NCBI RefSeq assembly: GCF_949774925.1
Contig: NZ_OX458932.1
Span: forward strand, 1,302,001 to 1,366,000
Direction of reading: 5' to 3'
Source: Candidatus Methylacidiphilum fumarolicum
GTDB taxonomy: Bacteria; Verrucomicrobiota; Verrucomicrobiia; Methylacidiphilales; Methylacidiphilaceae
DNA length: 64,000 nucleotides
A model generated the notes under the pieces. It was not told the origin of the DNA. It worked only from the letters and a program-made list of their open reading frames with translations, and ran no database searches. Position 1 is the stretch's first letter. Every line of letters starts with the position of its first letter. A program made the translations under genes and the position numbers. This document shows, one piece after another, positions 54,403-63,110 of the stretch.

Positions 54403-54447
54403 ACTTATATTGTTAGGCGATAACCCGGAAAAAATTTAGATAAAAGA

Positions 54448-56505
54448 TCAACTGAATACGCTAGAATATGAGCGAGAAGAAAGTAGGAGCAAAGCTTCCT
54501 CTTTGGATATCACTCCTGTAAAAAAGAGCTCTGTAGCTTGAATAGCTAATGGCTTAAATCCTCTACTTTCATTATGAGCTCGTATTCGGTTAGGGCTCGC
54601 ACCATTTTCAATTAAAGAAATAATTTCACTATCGAATGGAAGAAGTTCAAGAATCGGCATCCTTCCAGCCGTCCCTGTTCCTCTACATGCTTGACAACCA
54701 CTGGCTTCTGCAACCACAGGCTCTGCAACCTGACAATTGGGAAAATATTTTAAATCATCTTTCGTGGCTTTTCTTATTTTTTTGCAATAAGGGCATAATT
54801 TTGAAACGAGCCTTTGGGAAATAACCAATTTCATAGCATAAGATACAGCAAGCCTATCAATACCAAAGCTCTGAACCATTCTTTCTATTACTCCCACTGG
54901 ATCAGTTGCATGAATAGAGGAAAATACAAGATGGCCAGTTAATGCTGAATCAATAGCAATCCGAGCACTTTCCATATCACGTATTTCCCCAATCATAATA
55001 ATATCTGGATCTTGTCGAACTATTCCTCTCAGAGCAGTGGCAAATGTAATTCCTGCTTTTTCTCTAACTTCGATTTGCATGGCATCAGGAAAATGTTTTT
55101 CAACAGGATTCTCAACGGTAATTATTTTTTTTCTAGGGGAACTAATATGCTGTAGCATAGCATAAAGAGTAGTTGTTTTTCCACTTCCTGTTGGTCCTGT
55201 GGAGACAAACATCCCCTGTCCATTCGCTAAAAACCACAAAAGAAAAGAATGCTCCATTGGCGGCAAATTCAAATCATCAAGGGTTGGAATTCTAGAAGAA
55301 AAAATACGAATGGCGGTATGCTCTTCCATCCCTTGGCCAATTACAATACTATACCTTTGGTCATAACGAATCCCTTTGTATTGATAACTGCTACTTCCAT
55401 CTTGAAATATCCCTTTTTGATCAGCAGCCATATTTCCAAAAAGCTTAATTCGGTCCAATAGAATCTGATATTGAAGTCTGCTTAAGGGAGCTTGTTCATA
55501 ATAATCCCCGTCTATTCGGAAACGCACTCGTACATTGTGTTCTTTAGGTTCTAGGGAAATATCGCTGGCTCCCATATCAATGGCACTGCTCATGATAGCA
55601 TGATAAAGAGTGATTCCTGTTTCGTTAAAATGACCTAAATCTACTTGGGGCCATTCCCTTACATGAAGAGGATCTCCTGGTAAAATTCCTTTAATTTTGT
55701 TTTCTTTTTCAACCCGAAGAAATAGTTTTTGGAAATAACCAGGAGAACAAATCACAAGCTGGATTTTTGTTTTTAGAGCTTCGATCAATTGATCTTCTAG
55801 TTTAGAATTAAAGGCTTCTGGTGTAATAACCCAAGAGCAGGTAGGTGACTTCCTCCATAAAAGAGCGTTATCAAATCCTTTTATTGCTGCACAAGCTTGC
55901 ACAGCTCCTTCTGGAATAACAATTTTTGGGTCGGAACCAAAAAGAATTTGTTCAAGAATATCAGCTACTCTTGGATACAATGAGGATTCTAACCTTAATA
56001 GTTTTAACCAACTTTCCTTATCTTCTTGCTCCCAATCAGGAAACCCTTCTACCCCTCTTTCTCTTTTTAGAAAAAGATTGGCCAAATCGCTAGGATGTAA
56101 GAGATAAAAAATTCTTGCTTTATCTTGGAAATTAATTGCGGCAAAAATTTCAACCTCATGTAAGCGAAAAGGATTGAGAATACCGATGACATAAAAAGGA
56201 CTGTCCCATAAAATTATCGCATTAAAATCTTTTTCTAACTTTTTGCCTGCAGAATAGAAAGCCGAAGGGGGCAAGGGATGATCTCTATCAGCAGGATATA
56301 GGGGTGGCCATCCATTACGATTGGTGAATGATTCTGACCACCTTTCCCATGAAAAAAGGGTAGAAAATCGTAAGATCGCTTTTTCTAGATCAAAGAATGG
56401 GTCGGATTTTCTCCATTCTTTAAGATTTTCTGCAACTATCAGCCGTTCCTTGAGAAGAAAGTTTTCAAAATCGTTTTGAATAGGAAGACAATGTTTCATT
56501 TGCAT
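54448..56505 (-). CDS. PilB/GspE-type secretion ATPase
   Basis: Assembly ATPase of the type II/IV pilus class. Walker A GPTGSGKTT is near 436-444, followed by the Asp and His boxes (ENPVEKHFPDAMQIEV, IRDMESARIA, LTGHLVFSSIHATDP). The zinc site is C571, C574, C604 and C607 (CPYC, CQAC), as in PilB and GspE rather than PilT or VirB11. The N-terminal 290 residues replace the usual MshEN domains and are not recognised. It lies divergent to the VirB-like operon, 60 bases away, and is the only assembly ATPase seen here. Confidence 0.9.
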   Translation of the reverse strand: MQMKHCLPIQNDFENFLLKERLIVAENLKEWRKSDPFFDLEKAILRFSTLFSWERWSESFTNRNGWPPLYPADRDHPLPPSAFYSAGKKLEKDFNAIILWDSPFYVIGILNPFRLHEVEIFAAINFQDKARIFYLLHPSDLANLFLKRERGVEGFPDWEQEDKESWLKLLRLESSLYPRVADILEQILFGSDPKIVIPEGAVQACAAIKGFDNALLWRKSPTCSWVITPEAFNSKLEDQLIEALKTKIQLVICSPGYFQKLFLRVEKENKIKGILPGDPLHVREWPQVDLGHFNETGITLYHAIMSSAIDMGASDISLEPKEHNVRVRFRIDGDYYEQAPLSRLQYQILLDRIKLFGNMAADQKGIFQDGSSSYQYKGIRYDQRYSIVIGQGMEEHTAIRIFSSRIPTLDDLNLPPMEHSFLLWFLANGQGMFVSTGPTGSGKTTTLYAMLQHISSPRKKIITVENPVEKHFPDAMQIEVREKAGITFATALRGIVRQDPDIIMIGEIRDMESARIAIDSALTGHLVFSSIHATDPVGVIERMVQSFGIDRLAVSYAMKLVISQRLVSKLCPYCKKIRKATKDDLKYFPNCQVAEPVVAEASGCQACRGTGTAGRMPILELLPFDSEIISLIENGASPNRIRAHNESRGFKPLAIQATELFFTGVISKEEALLLLSSRSYSSVFS

Positions 56506-56565
56506 AATTTGTGCGTTTGTTGGCGCAAAATTTTTCTACAACTGCCTATTTATACTTTGATTATT

Positions 56566-57354
56566 ATGAGTTTTGTTTTTCGAAACCCTCATGAGGTCAA
56601 TCCTCCTGAAAGAGAAAGGGATGGATTATACGGTGTTCAAAGAATAAGGCTGCCCGCTTTTTTAAGAACCATATGGGAATGGAGGGAAGATCTAGCTGTT
56701 GTAAATAGTTGGCTTCTGCTTTTCTGCTTATTACAAGCTATAGCAATCATATTTCTTGGCATTGCACTTTATCTGAAGATTCATGAGCCAACTCGAATGA
56801 TTGTCGATCTGCCAGGATATGTTATTTGGCCAAAAACTGAAATATTTAAATTAAATGAGAACATGATTTTTTCTTTCATTCATGAAGTGGGAAAAGCTCT
56901 TTATGAAGTAAGCCCTGGATCTTATTCCCTTTCAACCGTTGCCGATCGTGTTTCTCCCAAAGTCGCTGCCGCATTTAAAGAAGTCTATGTTCCACTGGCG
57001 ATGAACGGCGGAAATGGAGAAAGAATTGTATGGAATTTGAGAGAAGTGCGTAAATACAACTCTCCAAAGTTGCCCAGCTATTTAATAGTTGCCGGAAAAT
57101 GTGATCGAGCTCGTTACAAAATTCAAAATGGTATGCCAGATGTCACCAGTGAATCAGTTGTTATTCTCTTTTATATCAGTGAAGGCCCCAACACACCGAT
57201 GAATCCTTTAGGATTAAGACTCGAAGGAGTAGAAGAGTTTCAGGGAGCAGAAGCAGAAAAAATCTGGTCTTATACAGTACCAATAGTGAGTTCGCCTGAA
57301 ATATTGAAAAAAGAACCTATTTTACCTTCAAAGACAAGAGGTCCTAAAAAATGA
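56566..57354 (+). CDS. VirB8-like inner-membrane protein (tentative)
   Basis: One membrane helix at about 40-60 (VVNSWLLLFCLLQAIAIIFLGIALYL) after a basic cytoplasmic tail, then a periplasmic domain of 190 residues. That is the VirB8/IcmL layout, and the place in front of VirB9-like and VirB10-like genes fits. Direct motif evidence is weak. I chose ATG 56566; a longer start at 56476 would overlap the divergent ATPase gene. The stop overlaps the next start by 4 bases (ATGA). Confidence 0.55.
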   Translation: MSFVFRNPHEVNPPERERDGLYGVQRIRLPAFLRTIWEWREDLAVVNSWLLLFCLLQAIAIIFLGIALYLKIHEPTRMIVDLPGYVIWPKTEIFKLNENMIFSFIHEVGKALYEVSPGSYSLSTVADRVSPKVAAAFKEVYVPLAMNGGNGERIVWNLREVRKYNSPKLPSYLIVAGKCDRARYKIQNGMPDVTSESVVILFYISEGPNTPMNPLGLRLEGVEEFQGAEAEKIWSYTVPIVSSPEILKKEPILPSKTRGPKK

Positions 57355-58322
57355 AAAGAAAACTGTTTGTCTTTTTGATGCTACTGTTTGTCTCCATTGC
57401 TAGAGGGCAACAAATCGATCCGCTTGACTCTAGGAATGCTCTCAATACATCGTTTCAGAACGGAAACATAAATTCAAATTCTTCACCTCAAATTGCAGAA
57501 GAAGATGCCCCACCTGTTATTATCAATGGTAAAAAGGCAGAAGAATTATCAGAAGATGAACTGCTTCAGTTTCTTCAACAAAAAGTTAGAATGATTCATC
57601 AGGAAGACGGTCAGGTAGAAATTCTTCGAATTTCTCCAGGATATCCACTAGCCATAGAATTTTCAGAGCCAATAGTTGGATGGGAGATTGGAGATGGTAA
57701 ATTGATTCATATAAGCAAACAGGGTGCAAAACTAATACTAAGATCTCTCGATACTACGGGTGATACATCTCTTTTAGTTTTTTTCCAAGGAAACAGAACG
57801 AGAATTTATCATATTTTTGTAGAATCAGATTTTCAAAAGGCATTGAGCCTTATTCGAGTTAGCCCCTTTAGTAAAAACAGTTCTTTAATGCCCACACAGC
57901 TTGTTGCTTATTCCATAGGAACAGATGAAGATATCTCTTCAGTCAAAAGTGTGGCTCAAATTATCGCTAACTATGATCTTTTGGTTAGAGAAGGTTCTTT
58001 AAAGCCGATGGATGTGAGCAGAATAGCAATATTTAAACGCTCAAAACTTACTGGTTTTGATTATTATTATCTTTACAGATTTTCTTCTGGTCTATTAGCG
58101 ATTTCGTTCGCATGGAAAAATCTTTATCCATATCGTGTAAGGCTAGATGAGTCGACTTTAAGGGTCGCAATTGGGCAAAGTCGCTTTATACCCGATTACG
58201 TATCGTTAAATAAGTTAATAGTACCTCCTGGAGGCATGACCAGCGGCTTTTTGATTATCTCTAATCCTCCGTATTCTCCAGATCAACCTTTTTCTTTAAT
58301 CTGGAAAGAAAGTAAAAAATGA
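57351..58322 (+). CDS. VirB9/TraK-like exported protein
   Basis: Signal peptide at 1-19 (RKLFVFLMLLFVSIARG). The N-terminal domain (about 90-165) reads EILRISPGYPLAIEFSEPIVGWEIGD and later LDTTGDTSLLVFFQGNRTRIYHIFV, the pattern of VirB9/TraK-type proteins, where a predicted beta-domain is followed by a C-terminal one. VirB9 forms the outer-membrane core with VirB7 and VirB10. It is coupled by 4-base overlaps to the genes on both sides, ATGA at 57351 and 58319. Confidence 0.6.
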   Translation: MKRKLFVFLMLLFVSIARGQQIDPLDSRNALNTSFQNGNINSNSSPQIAEEDAPPVIINGKKAEELSEDELLQFLQQKVRMIHQEDGQVEILRISPGYPLAIEFSEPIVGWEIGDGKLIHISKQGAKLILRSLDTTGDTSLLVFFQGNRTRIYHIFVESDFQKALSLIRVSPFSKNSSLMPTQLVAYSIGTDEDISSVKSVAQIIANYDLLVREGSLKPMDVSRIAIFKRSKLTGFDYYYLYRFSSGLLAISFAWKNLYPYRVRLDESTLRVAIGQSRFIPDYVSLNKLIVPPGGMTSGFLIISNPPYSPDQPFSLIWKESKK

Positions 58323-59521
58323 AAAAGTTTCTTAAAAATAAATTTTTTCTAACCATTATAGGCATTTTATCTGTGGCCACTTTCTATTATATCAACCCCA
58401 TTCATCTTGCCTCAGAGTTGATGTATGGGATTATTGAGTCTGCTAGGTATACCTATTTTAGAGGACAAGCTCTACCTTTAGGTTCAGAAAAAAAGATAAA
58501 GAGTGAGGCTCAAGAACAAAGGAAGAACATCATTGTTCAAAAAGGGGAGAAATCCAAGCTAAAGGCGGTTATTCCCGAAGAAATTGTACAGGCTAAAGAA
58601 AATATTCCAGAACCAACCCTTCCTCCTACCCAAGTTAAAGCCCCTCCAACTTCTAAAGACAAAAGTTCCCTTGGAGTTTTAGAACAACAACCTCCTAACA
58701 GACTTGCTCCTGTTCCTCGCGGTATAGTCGATCAGAAAGCCTTAGCTAGGGATTCTCAAGCTTCAGATCAACCAGTGATCATAAAATGGGCTAGAAAAAG
58801 ATATCTTTTCCGAAATCTTTCTCTTTCAGCCCTTGAAACTAATGGAACTGAGGATAAAGGAGGCTCCGAAGGACCATTTGCAAATATTGATATTAATTCG
58901 TTCTCACCACAAGGCGAGATGATAGAAGCAGCCTTGGTAAATTCTGCATTTAGTTCTAACACAGATGTCGATGTTGTTGGGGCAGTTTGGCTTCCCTTTT
59001 ACTTTCAAGGGAATCTTCTTCTTGAGCCTGGTGATCGATTGATCGGCACTTCAGCCGGAGGTACAGCGTTAAGAGATAGAATGATGGTCCATATTGACAA
59101 AATTATCTTTAAAGACGGTAGATCATTACCAATTCAAGGAGTCGCTCTCCATACTGATGGAACAGAAGGAATCAAAGGATACAGAGTTAGTGAATATGGC
59201 AAACAACTTTTAGGACCAATTTTAGCAGCCATGGGACAAGCTTTTCTCTACGCCATGGAATATCAATCCTTTAACTATTATATGTCTCCATATGGACTCA
59301 CTCCTTGGGGTCTTTATGGGCAGCCAGCTTACAATGGGGCAAAACAGGCAATGATGTTGGGTGGAATGTATGCAGGAACTAACGCGATGCAACAGATTAT
59401 GAACATTCTTGCTCAAGATATTGAGCAATATAAGCCTTATGTTTTTGTGCCAGCAGGAACTAGATTTAGGGTTTTTTTGAAGAGTTACATGGATATTTCA
59501 AAAGCTGATTATGGAAGATGA
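58319..59521 (+). CDS. VirB10/TrbI-like channel protein
   Basis: VirB10 spans both membranes of the type IV channel. The protein has an N-terminal helix (about 8-26), a proline-rich linker (about 90-125), and the C-terminal VirB10 domain: LLLEPGDRLIGTSAGG, RMMVHIDKIIFKDGRSLPI then QGVALHTDGTEGIKGY, ending in YKPYVFVPAGTRFRVFL. The GTS and RSLPIQGV stretches are typical of the family. It follows the VirB9-like gene by a 4-base overlap. Confidence 0.8.
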   Translation: MKKFLKNKFFLTIIGILSVATFYYINPIHLASELMYGIIESARYTYFRGQALPLGSEKKIKSEAQEQRKNIIVQKGEKSKLKAVIPEEIVQAKENIPEPTLPPTQVKAPPTSKDKSSLGVLEQQPPNRLAPVPRGIVDQKALARDSQASDQPVIIKWARKRYLFRNLSLSALETNGTEDKGGSEGPFANIDINSFSPQGEMIEAALVNSAFSSNTDVDVVGAVWLPFYFQGNLLLEPGDRLIGTSAGGTALRDRMMVHIDKIIFKDGRSLPIQGVALHTDGTEGIKGYRVSEYGKQLLGPILAAMGQAFLYAMEYQSFNYYMSPYGLTPWGLYGQPAYNGAKQAMMLGGMYAGTNAMQQIMNILAQDIEQYKPYVFVPAGTRFRVFLKSYMDISKADYGR

Positions 59522-59537
59522 ATCTATTCAAAACAGT

Positions 59538-60413
59538 ATGAATATAAAATTACATACACTTTGTGCTCTTGCTGTTTGTTTTGTTTTAGGTTGTGTTTCA
59601 CAGAAAAAAACAGCGATGCCAATTGATCCAGCGTTAATACAAAACAGTTACGACTATACTAAACCATATGATGTTTATGACAGAAGCAAACCTGCATATG
59701 TTCTTCCGGTTATAAATACTGGATGGGCAAAAGCGAAAGTAGATCCTAAAACAGGACAATGGATTGGTGGACATTATGTAGGCACCGTTATTGATCCTGG
59801 GCACTGGGCTACTCTTGAAGAGGCTGAGCTCTCTGGAAAACCTTACATCAGAGCGGATAATGGACAAATGATTGTTCCTAATCCCAACGAAGACAATCCT
59901 CCAAGCAAAGATAAAGGAGTAGAAATAGATCTTGTTAGTATGAAAAATAGGTTAGAAAAAATGGAATCTACCTTGGCAGAATCCATTCCTCCCTCTGAGT
60001 ATAAAGAGGCCGCATTAATGAATGCGTTAGAAAAAAAATCACAAAGCAAAAAATACAGTCCAACCAATTTTCCTTCCATTGTAGTAGGAGATCCAGATAT
60101 GGAAACCATCGCTCAACCTTCAACCTTTAACGTAACTAAGACATCATCCTTTATTACTGTTGGGGAAGAAGAACCCGCCATTAATAAAAATATGAAAAAT
60201 CAAGATTTAAAAAAACATAATTCCCCATTAACTACGATAGAAGTTCCTCTTGGAAAACCAGGACAGAACTTTGTCGTTAAAACTCCAAATGGTGGATTTG
60301 TGGTGATCGAATTTTTACCTAATCGAAAAGTTAAAGTCTTATACAATGGTCATACAGTAGAAAAGATTGCTCCGCCAGATCAAGATGTTGTAGTGATTTC
60401 TGTGCCACAATAA
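59538..60413 (+). CDS. Secretion-region lipoprotein
   Basis: From ATG 59538 the signal peptide ends in a lipobox, FVLGC, with C19 lipidated. The mature part has YDYTKPYDVYDRSKPAYVLPV and WIGGHYVGTVIDPGHWATL repeats. A C-terminal part holds VVIEFLPNRKVKVLYNGH. It is the fourth gene of the VirB-like series. It may stand for a VirB7-like or other outer-membrane lipoprotein, though it is large at 291 residues. The last 34 bases overlap the convergent parB gene. An ATG at 59511-59518 inside the VirB10 gene is less likely. Confidence 0.6.
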   Translation: MNIKLHTLCALAVCFVLGCVSQKKTAMPIDPALIQNSYDYTKPYDVYDRSKPAYVLPVINTGWAKAKVDPKTGQWIGGHYVGTVIDPGHWATLEEAELSGKPYIRADNGQMIVPNPNEDNPPSKDKGVEIDLVSMKNRLEKMESTLAESIPPSEYKEAALMNALEKKSQSKKYSPTNFPSIVVGDPDMETIAQPSTFNVTKTSSFITVGEEEPAINKNMKNQDLKKHNSPLTTIEVPLGKPGQNFVVKTPNGGFVVIEFLPNRKVKVLYNGHTVEKIAPPDQDVVVISVPQ

Positions 60414-61975
60414 CTTAAAAGCTTTTTTTTCTTGATTAGAAATGAATTTGACTGATTGACAGATTGTATTTCCTCAACAACCTTAGAAACATCGATGGAT
60501 AAAATATTACAAATGCTGGTAAGATGAGGAGGAAGATCGTTATAACTATTTAAAAAAAGATCCGTGGAAAGGAATAAATCTAATAGAATTGCCTTTGACT
60601 CCAATTCATCGATATCCTCTAGCAATTTTAAAGATTCTTCCATTGTGCCAAGCTTATAATTGTGTCTTTGGAATACAAAAGTAGAAACCTCTCTTGGTAG
60701 AACACGTAGAGCCAGAGATAAAAAGATATTGTAGGATCGATCAATCTTCTCTGTTTTTATCTTATCACACACTTTTGATATAAGAGAAGAACAGCTCAAA
60801 TTTAAAAATTCTTCTTTCTTTTTTCTCTCTCTTTTGGCCTCTTCCTTTTCTTTCAATTCTTTGATTGCTTTAGCTGCAAAGGTAATCCCTTTTCTTTGTA
60901 AAATAAAAAGCGCATCTTCCTTCTTAACAAGCTTATGGATGGTTCCAATGGGGCTCCGTGCCAAGTACTGATGCAAATGTGGCTTACTATCCTTTATAGT
61001 TAATTCTTCAGCTAATAAAGATGCCCATTTTCTTTCTTTTTTATCCCAATCACATGTAGAATCAACATCTATAAAAGGAGAATCAGTTTTAAGTCTAGAT
61101 GTTCCTGGAACAAAATGTTTTGTCGATTCTTCATCAAAAAGTATTTCTCTGTTTTCACTTTGAGCTTTATAGCATTGAAAATGCCAATCAGCTTCTCTCT
61201 TTTTTGCAAAACATTCAGGATCTGTACAAATCATTTCATCTGTTACATCCTCGAATAGATCTTTTGAATTGCCTGTTCGCTTAGAGCAATCAAGACAGCT
61301 TGGAACACCAGGGATTAAATCGGGTTTTGTAATGGAGAAGTTTGCTTTTCTTAAATCAAGAAGAAAATTTTCTAACACCATCTTGGCTACCTGAGCAACG
61401 GTTAAAGATTTTGCGATCGCTTCAGAAGCAACGACAGCCCGTAGTTGAGGCACTGGTATTCTAGCTATATACCATCCTGCGCGTTTGGCCAATTTACCAG
61501 ATATTATCGCCTCTTTTGCCGCTTCAGGTAGAGACAATAGGGTAACCATTCGACTGATATAATCTCTACCCTTACCTATGACTGAGGCCAATTCTACAAT
61601 AGTCATCCCTCCTTGCAAAAGATTTTTGTACCCTTCAGCCTCTTCTATAGGATTAAGATTTTGTCTTTGAATGTTCTCAATTATCCGTATTTGAAGAGCC
61701 ATTTTTTCATCCATCGGATGAATAAAACACTCAATAAACTCTTTGTTCAGTTTTTTACAGGCCCTCCATCTTCTTTCTCCTGAAACTATTTCATAATAGC
61801 CATCTTCTATGGGTCTGACTAGAATAGGATGAATGAGTCCGATTTTTTCTATACTTACTGCAAGCTCTTCAATTTTATCTTCTTGAAATTGTTTTCTTGG
61901 ATTCTGTTTAGATAACTTAATTTTTTCAATTGGAATTAATGAGATAGAAGGAGACTTTTGTGTTTTCGTTTTCAT
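60380..61975 (-). CDS. Large ParB-like partition protein
   Basis: ParB proteins clamp DNA near their binding site using CTP and help segregate replicons. The N-terminal fold is complete: GERRWRA (66-72), ENIQRQNLNPIEEA (100-113) and a helix-turn-helix near 122-147 (MTIVELASVIGKGRDYISRM). A zinc-like cysteine group follows at about 220-260 (CLDCSK, CTDPECF), then 270 residues of unknown fold. This is long for ParB. It is translated with the upstream sigma gene (TAATG). No parA is visible. Confidence 0.8.
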   Translation of the reverse strand: MKTKTQKSPSISLIPIEKIKLSKQNPRKQFQEDKIEELAVSIEKIGLIHPILVRPIEDGYYEIVSGERRWRACKKLNKEFIECFIHPMDEKMALQIRIIENIQRQNLNPIEEAEGYKNLLQGGMTIVELASVIGKGRDYISRMVTLLSLPEAAKEAIISGKLAKRAGWYIARIPVPQLRAVVASEAIAKSLTVAQVAKMVLENFLLDLRKANFSITKPDLIPGVPSCLDCSKRTGNSKDLFEDVTDEMICTDPECFAKKREADWHFQCYKAQSENREILFDEESTKHFVPGTSRLKTDSPFIDVDSTCDWDKKERKWASLLAEELTIKDSKPHLHQYLARSPIGTIHKLVKKEDALFILQRKGITFAAKAIKELKEKEEAKRERKKKEEFLNLSCSSLISKVCDKIKTEKIDRSYNIFLSLALRVLPREVSTFVFQRHNYKLGTMEESLKLLEDIDELESKAILLDLFLSTDLFLNSYNDLPPHLTSICNILSIDVSKVVEEIQSVNQSNSFLIKKKKLLSYCGTEITTTS

Positions 61976-62871
61976 TATTCGTAATCTAATGAAGAATCGT
62001 TATAGAAATTGACGTTTATCATTGTAGAGGGTATCCCAGTAGGCAGGGGATGTCGGATGTTTAAAGTCTCAAAAAGGAAAAAATCTCTTTTAAGTTGATT
62101 TAGAGATTTCTCTAAAAGTTGTAGAACCTTCTTTCTAGAAAGTCTTAGTTTTTGAGCAATCCAGGTGGTAGGTCTTTTTTTAGCCCCTTCTCCTTCAATG
62201 CCAAAAAAGTATAATACTATTTTTCTAGAAATATCATCAAGATGAGATAACGCAATATAAAGCTTCTGCAGCTTTTCTTCTTTTTCTTCCTCTTCTGCTG
62301 TATTGTCAGGATAAACCAAAAGGTCCATGAGAGATGTTTCAGAGTCATCTAAAGCAGAAAAATGAAGGCTTAAATCTCCAGAATATACATGGAGTATTTT
62401 TTCCATGTCATGGAGAGAACATCCATACAATTCAGTGATCTCTTCAACGGTCAGTCCTTGTTCTAAAAATCTCTCTATTTTTCTATAAGATCTGTACATC
62501 GATGCTGGTCTTCGAACAGTAGCTCTACAAGCATTGGCATAATTTCTAACTCTATTTCTCACATGATGAATGGCATAATCTAAAAATCGGATGTTAAAAT
62601 TCTCATTCCATTTTTCAAGGGCATCAAGTATTCCAATCCATCCAACGTTTTCAGCATCAGGCCATTGATCAGCTAAATTTGGTAAATAAAAACGAGCTAC
62701 TTGCTGTCTTATAGGTAAAGAAATTTTAGCAAGCCAATCCAAGGCTTCCGCATCTGCAGCTTTTGCTTTAAGAATAAGTGGGAGTTCTTCCTTGAATTTC
62801 TCTTCATAGTGAGTAGAATTATGTTGTTGATTACTAACAGGATCCAAAGTTTTAGTTAGTTTGGCTCTCAT
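61975..62871 (-). CDS. Sigma-70-family sigma factor (FliA/SigF-like layout)
   Basis: From ATG 62871 the 298-residue protein shows region 2 (about 45-120, with DAENVGWIGILDALEKWN and YAIHHVRNRVRNYANACRATVR), region 3 (about 130-165), and region 4 (about 205-262) with helix-turn-helix TWIAQKLRLSRKKVLQLLEK. The stop TAA overlaps the parB ATG by one base. A longer start at 62952 would run into the repeats at 62933-62965, so it is not favoured. It may drive element promoters. Confidence 0.75.
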   Translation of the reverse strand: MRAKLTKTLDPVSNQQHNSTHYEEKFKEELPLILKAKAADAEALDWLAKISLPIRQQVARFYLPNLADQWPDAENVGWIGILDALEKWNENFNIRFLDYAIHHVRNRVRNYANACRATVRRPASMYRSYRKIERFLEQGLTVEEITELYGCSLHDMEKILHVYSGDLSLHFSALDDSETSLMDLLVYPDNTAEEEEKEEKLQKLYIALSHLDDISRKIVLYFFGIEGEGAKKRPTTWIAQKLRLSRKKVLQLLEKSLNQLKRDFFLFETLNIRHPLPTGIPSTMINVNFYNDSSLDYE

Positions 62872-62932
62872 GATAGTAGTTGGGTATAACCATTGTAAAT
62901 TAGCATAGATTCTCGGCAAGAATAAAATATAA

Positions 62933-62965
62933 TTGTAACAATATTGTAACATTTCTGTAACATTT
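62933..62965. promoter_or_regulatory. Three 11-bp direct repeats, operator candidate
   Basis: TTGTAACA occurs at 62933 and 62944 and CTGTAACA at 62955, each step exactly 11 bases, one turn of the helix. The sites lie between the divergent sigma-parB operon and the gene at 63111, and 62 bases ahead of the sigma start. They fit a binding site for ParB or another regulator. Confidence 0.6.
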
Positions 62966-63110
62966 GGTTATTTTTCATCTTATTTTTTAAATATTAAATT
63001 TGATTTTTATTCTTCCTTAATTCTTTATGGCCTTGCTTTAGGCTTATTTTCAGTCATCTAAAGCTTTCAAAAAATATTTTTTCTGTACTCGATCGAATCA
63101 CCCATTACTT

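Noticed and set aside
62933-62965. CRISPR-like repeats.
   Set aside because: Units are 11 bases with no spacers between and no cas genes. They are direct operator-like repeats. I found no CRISPR array in the window.
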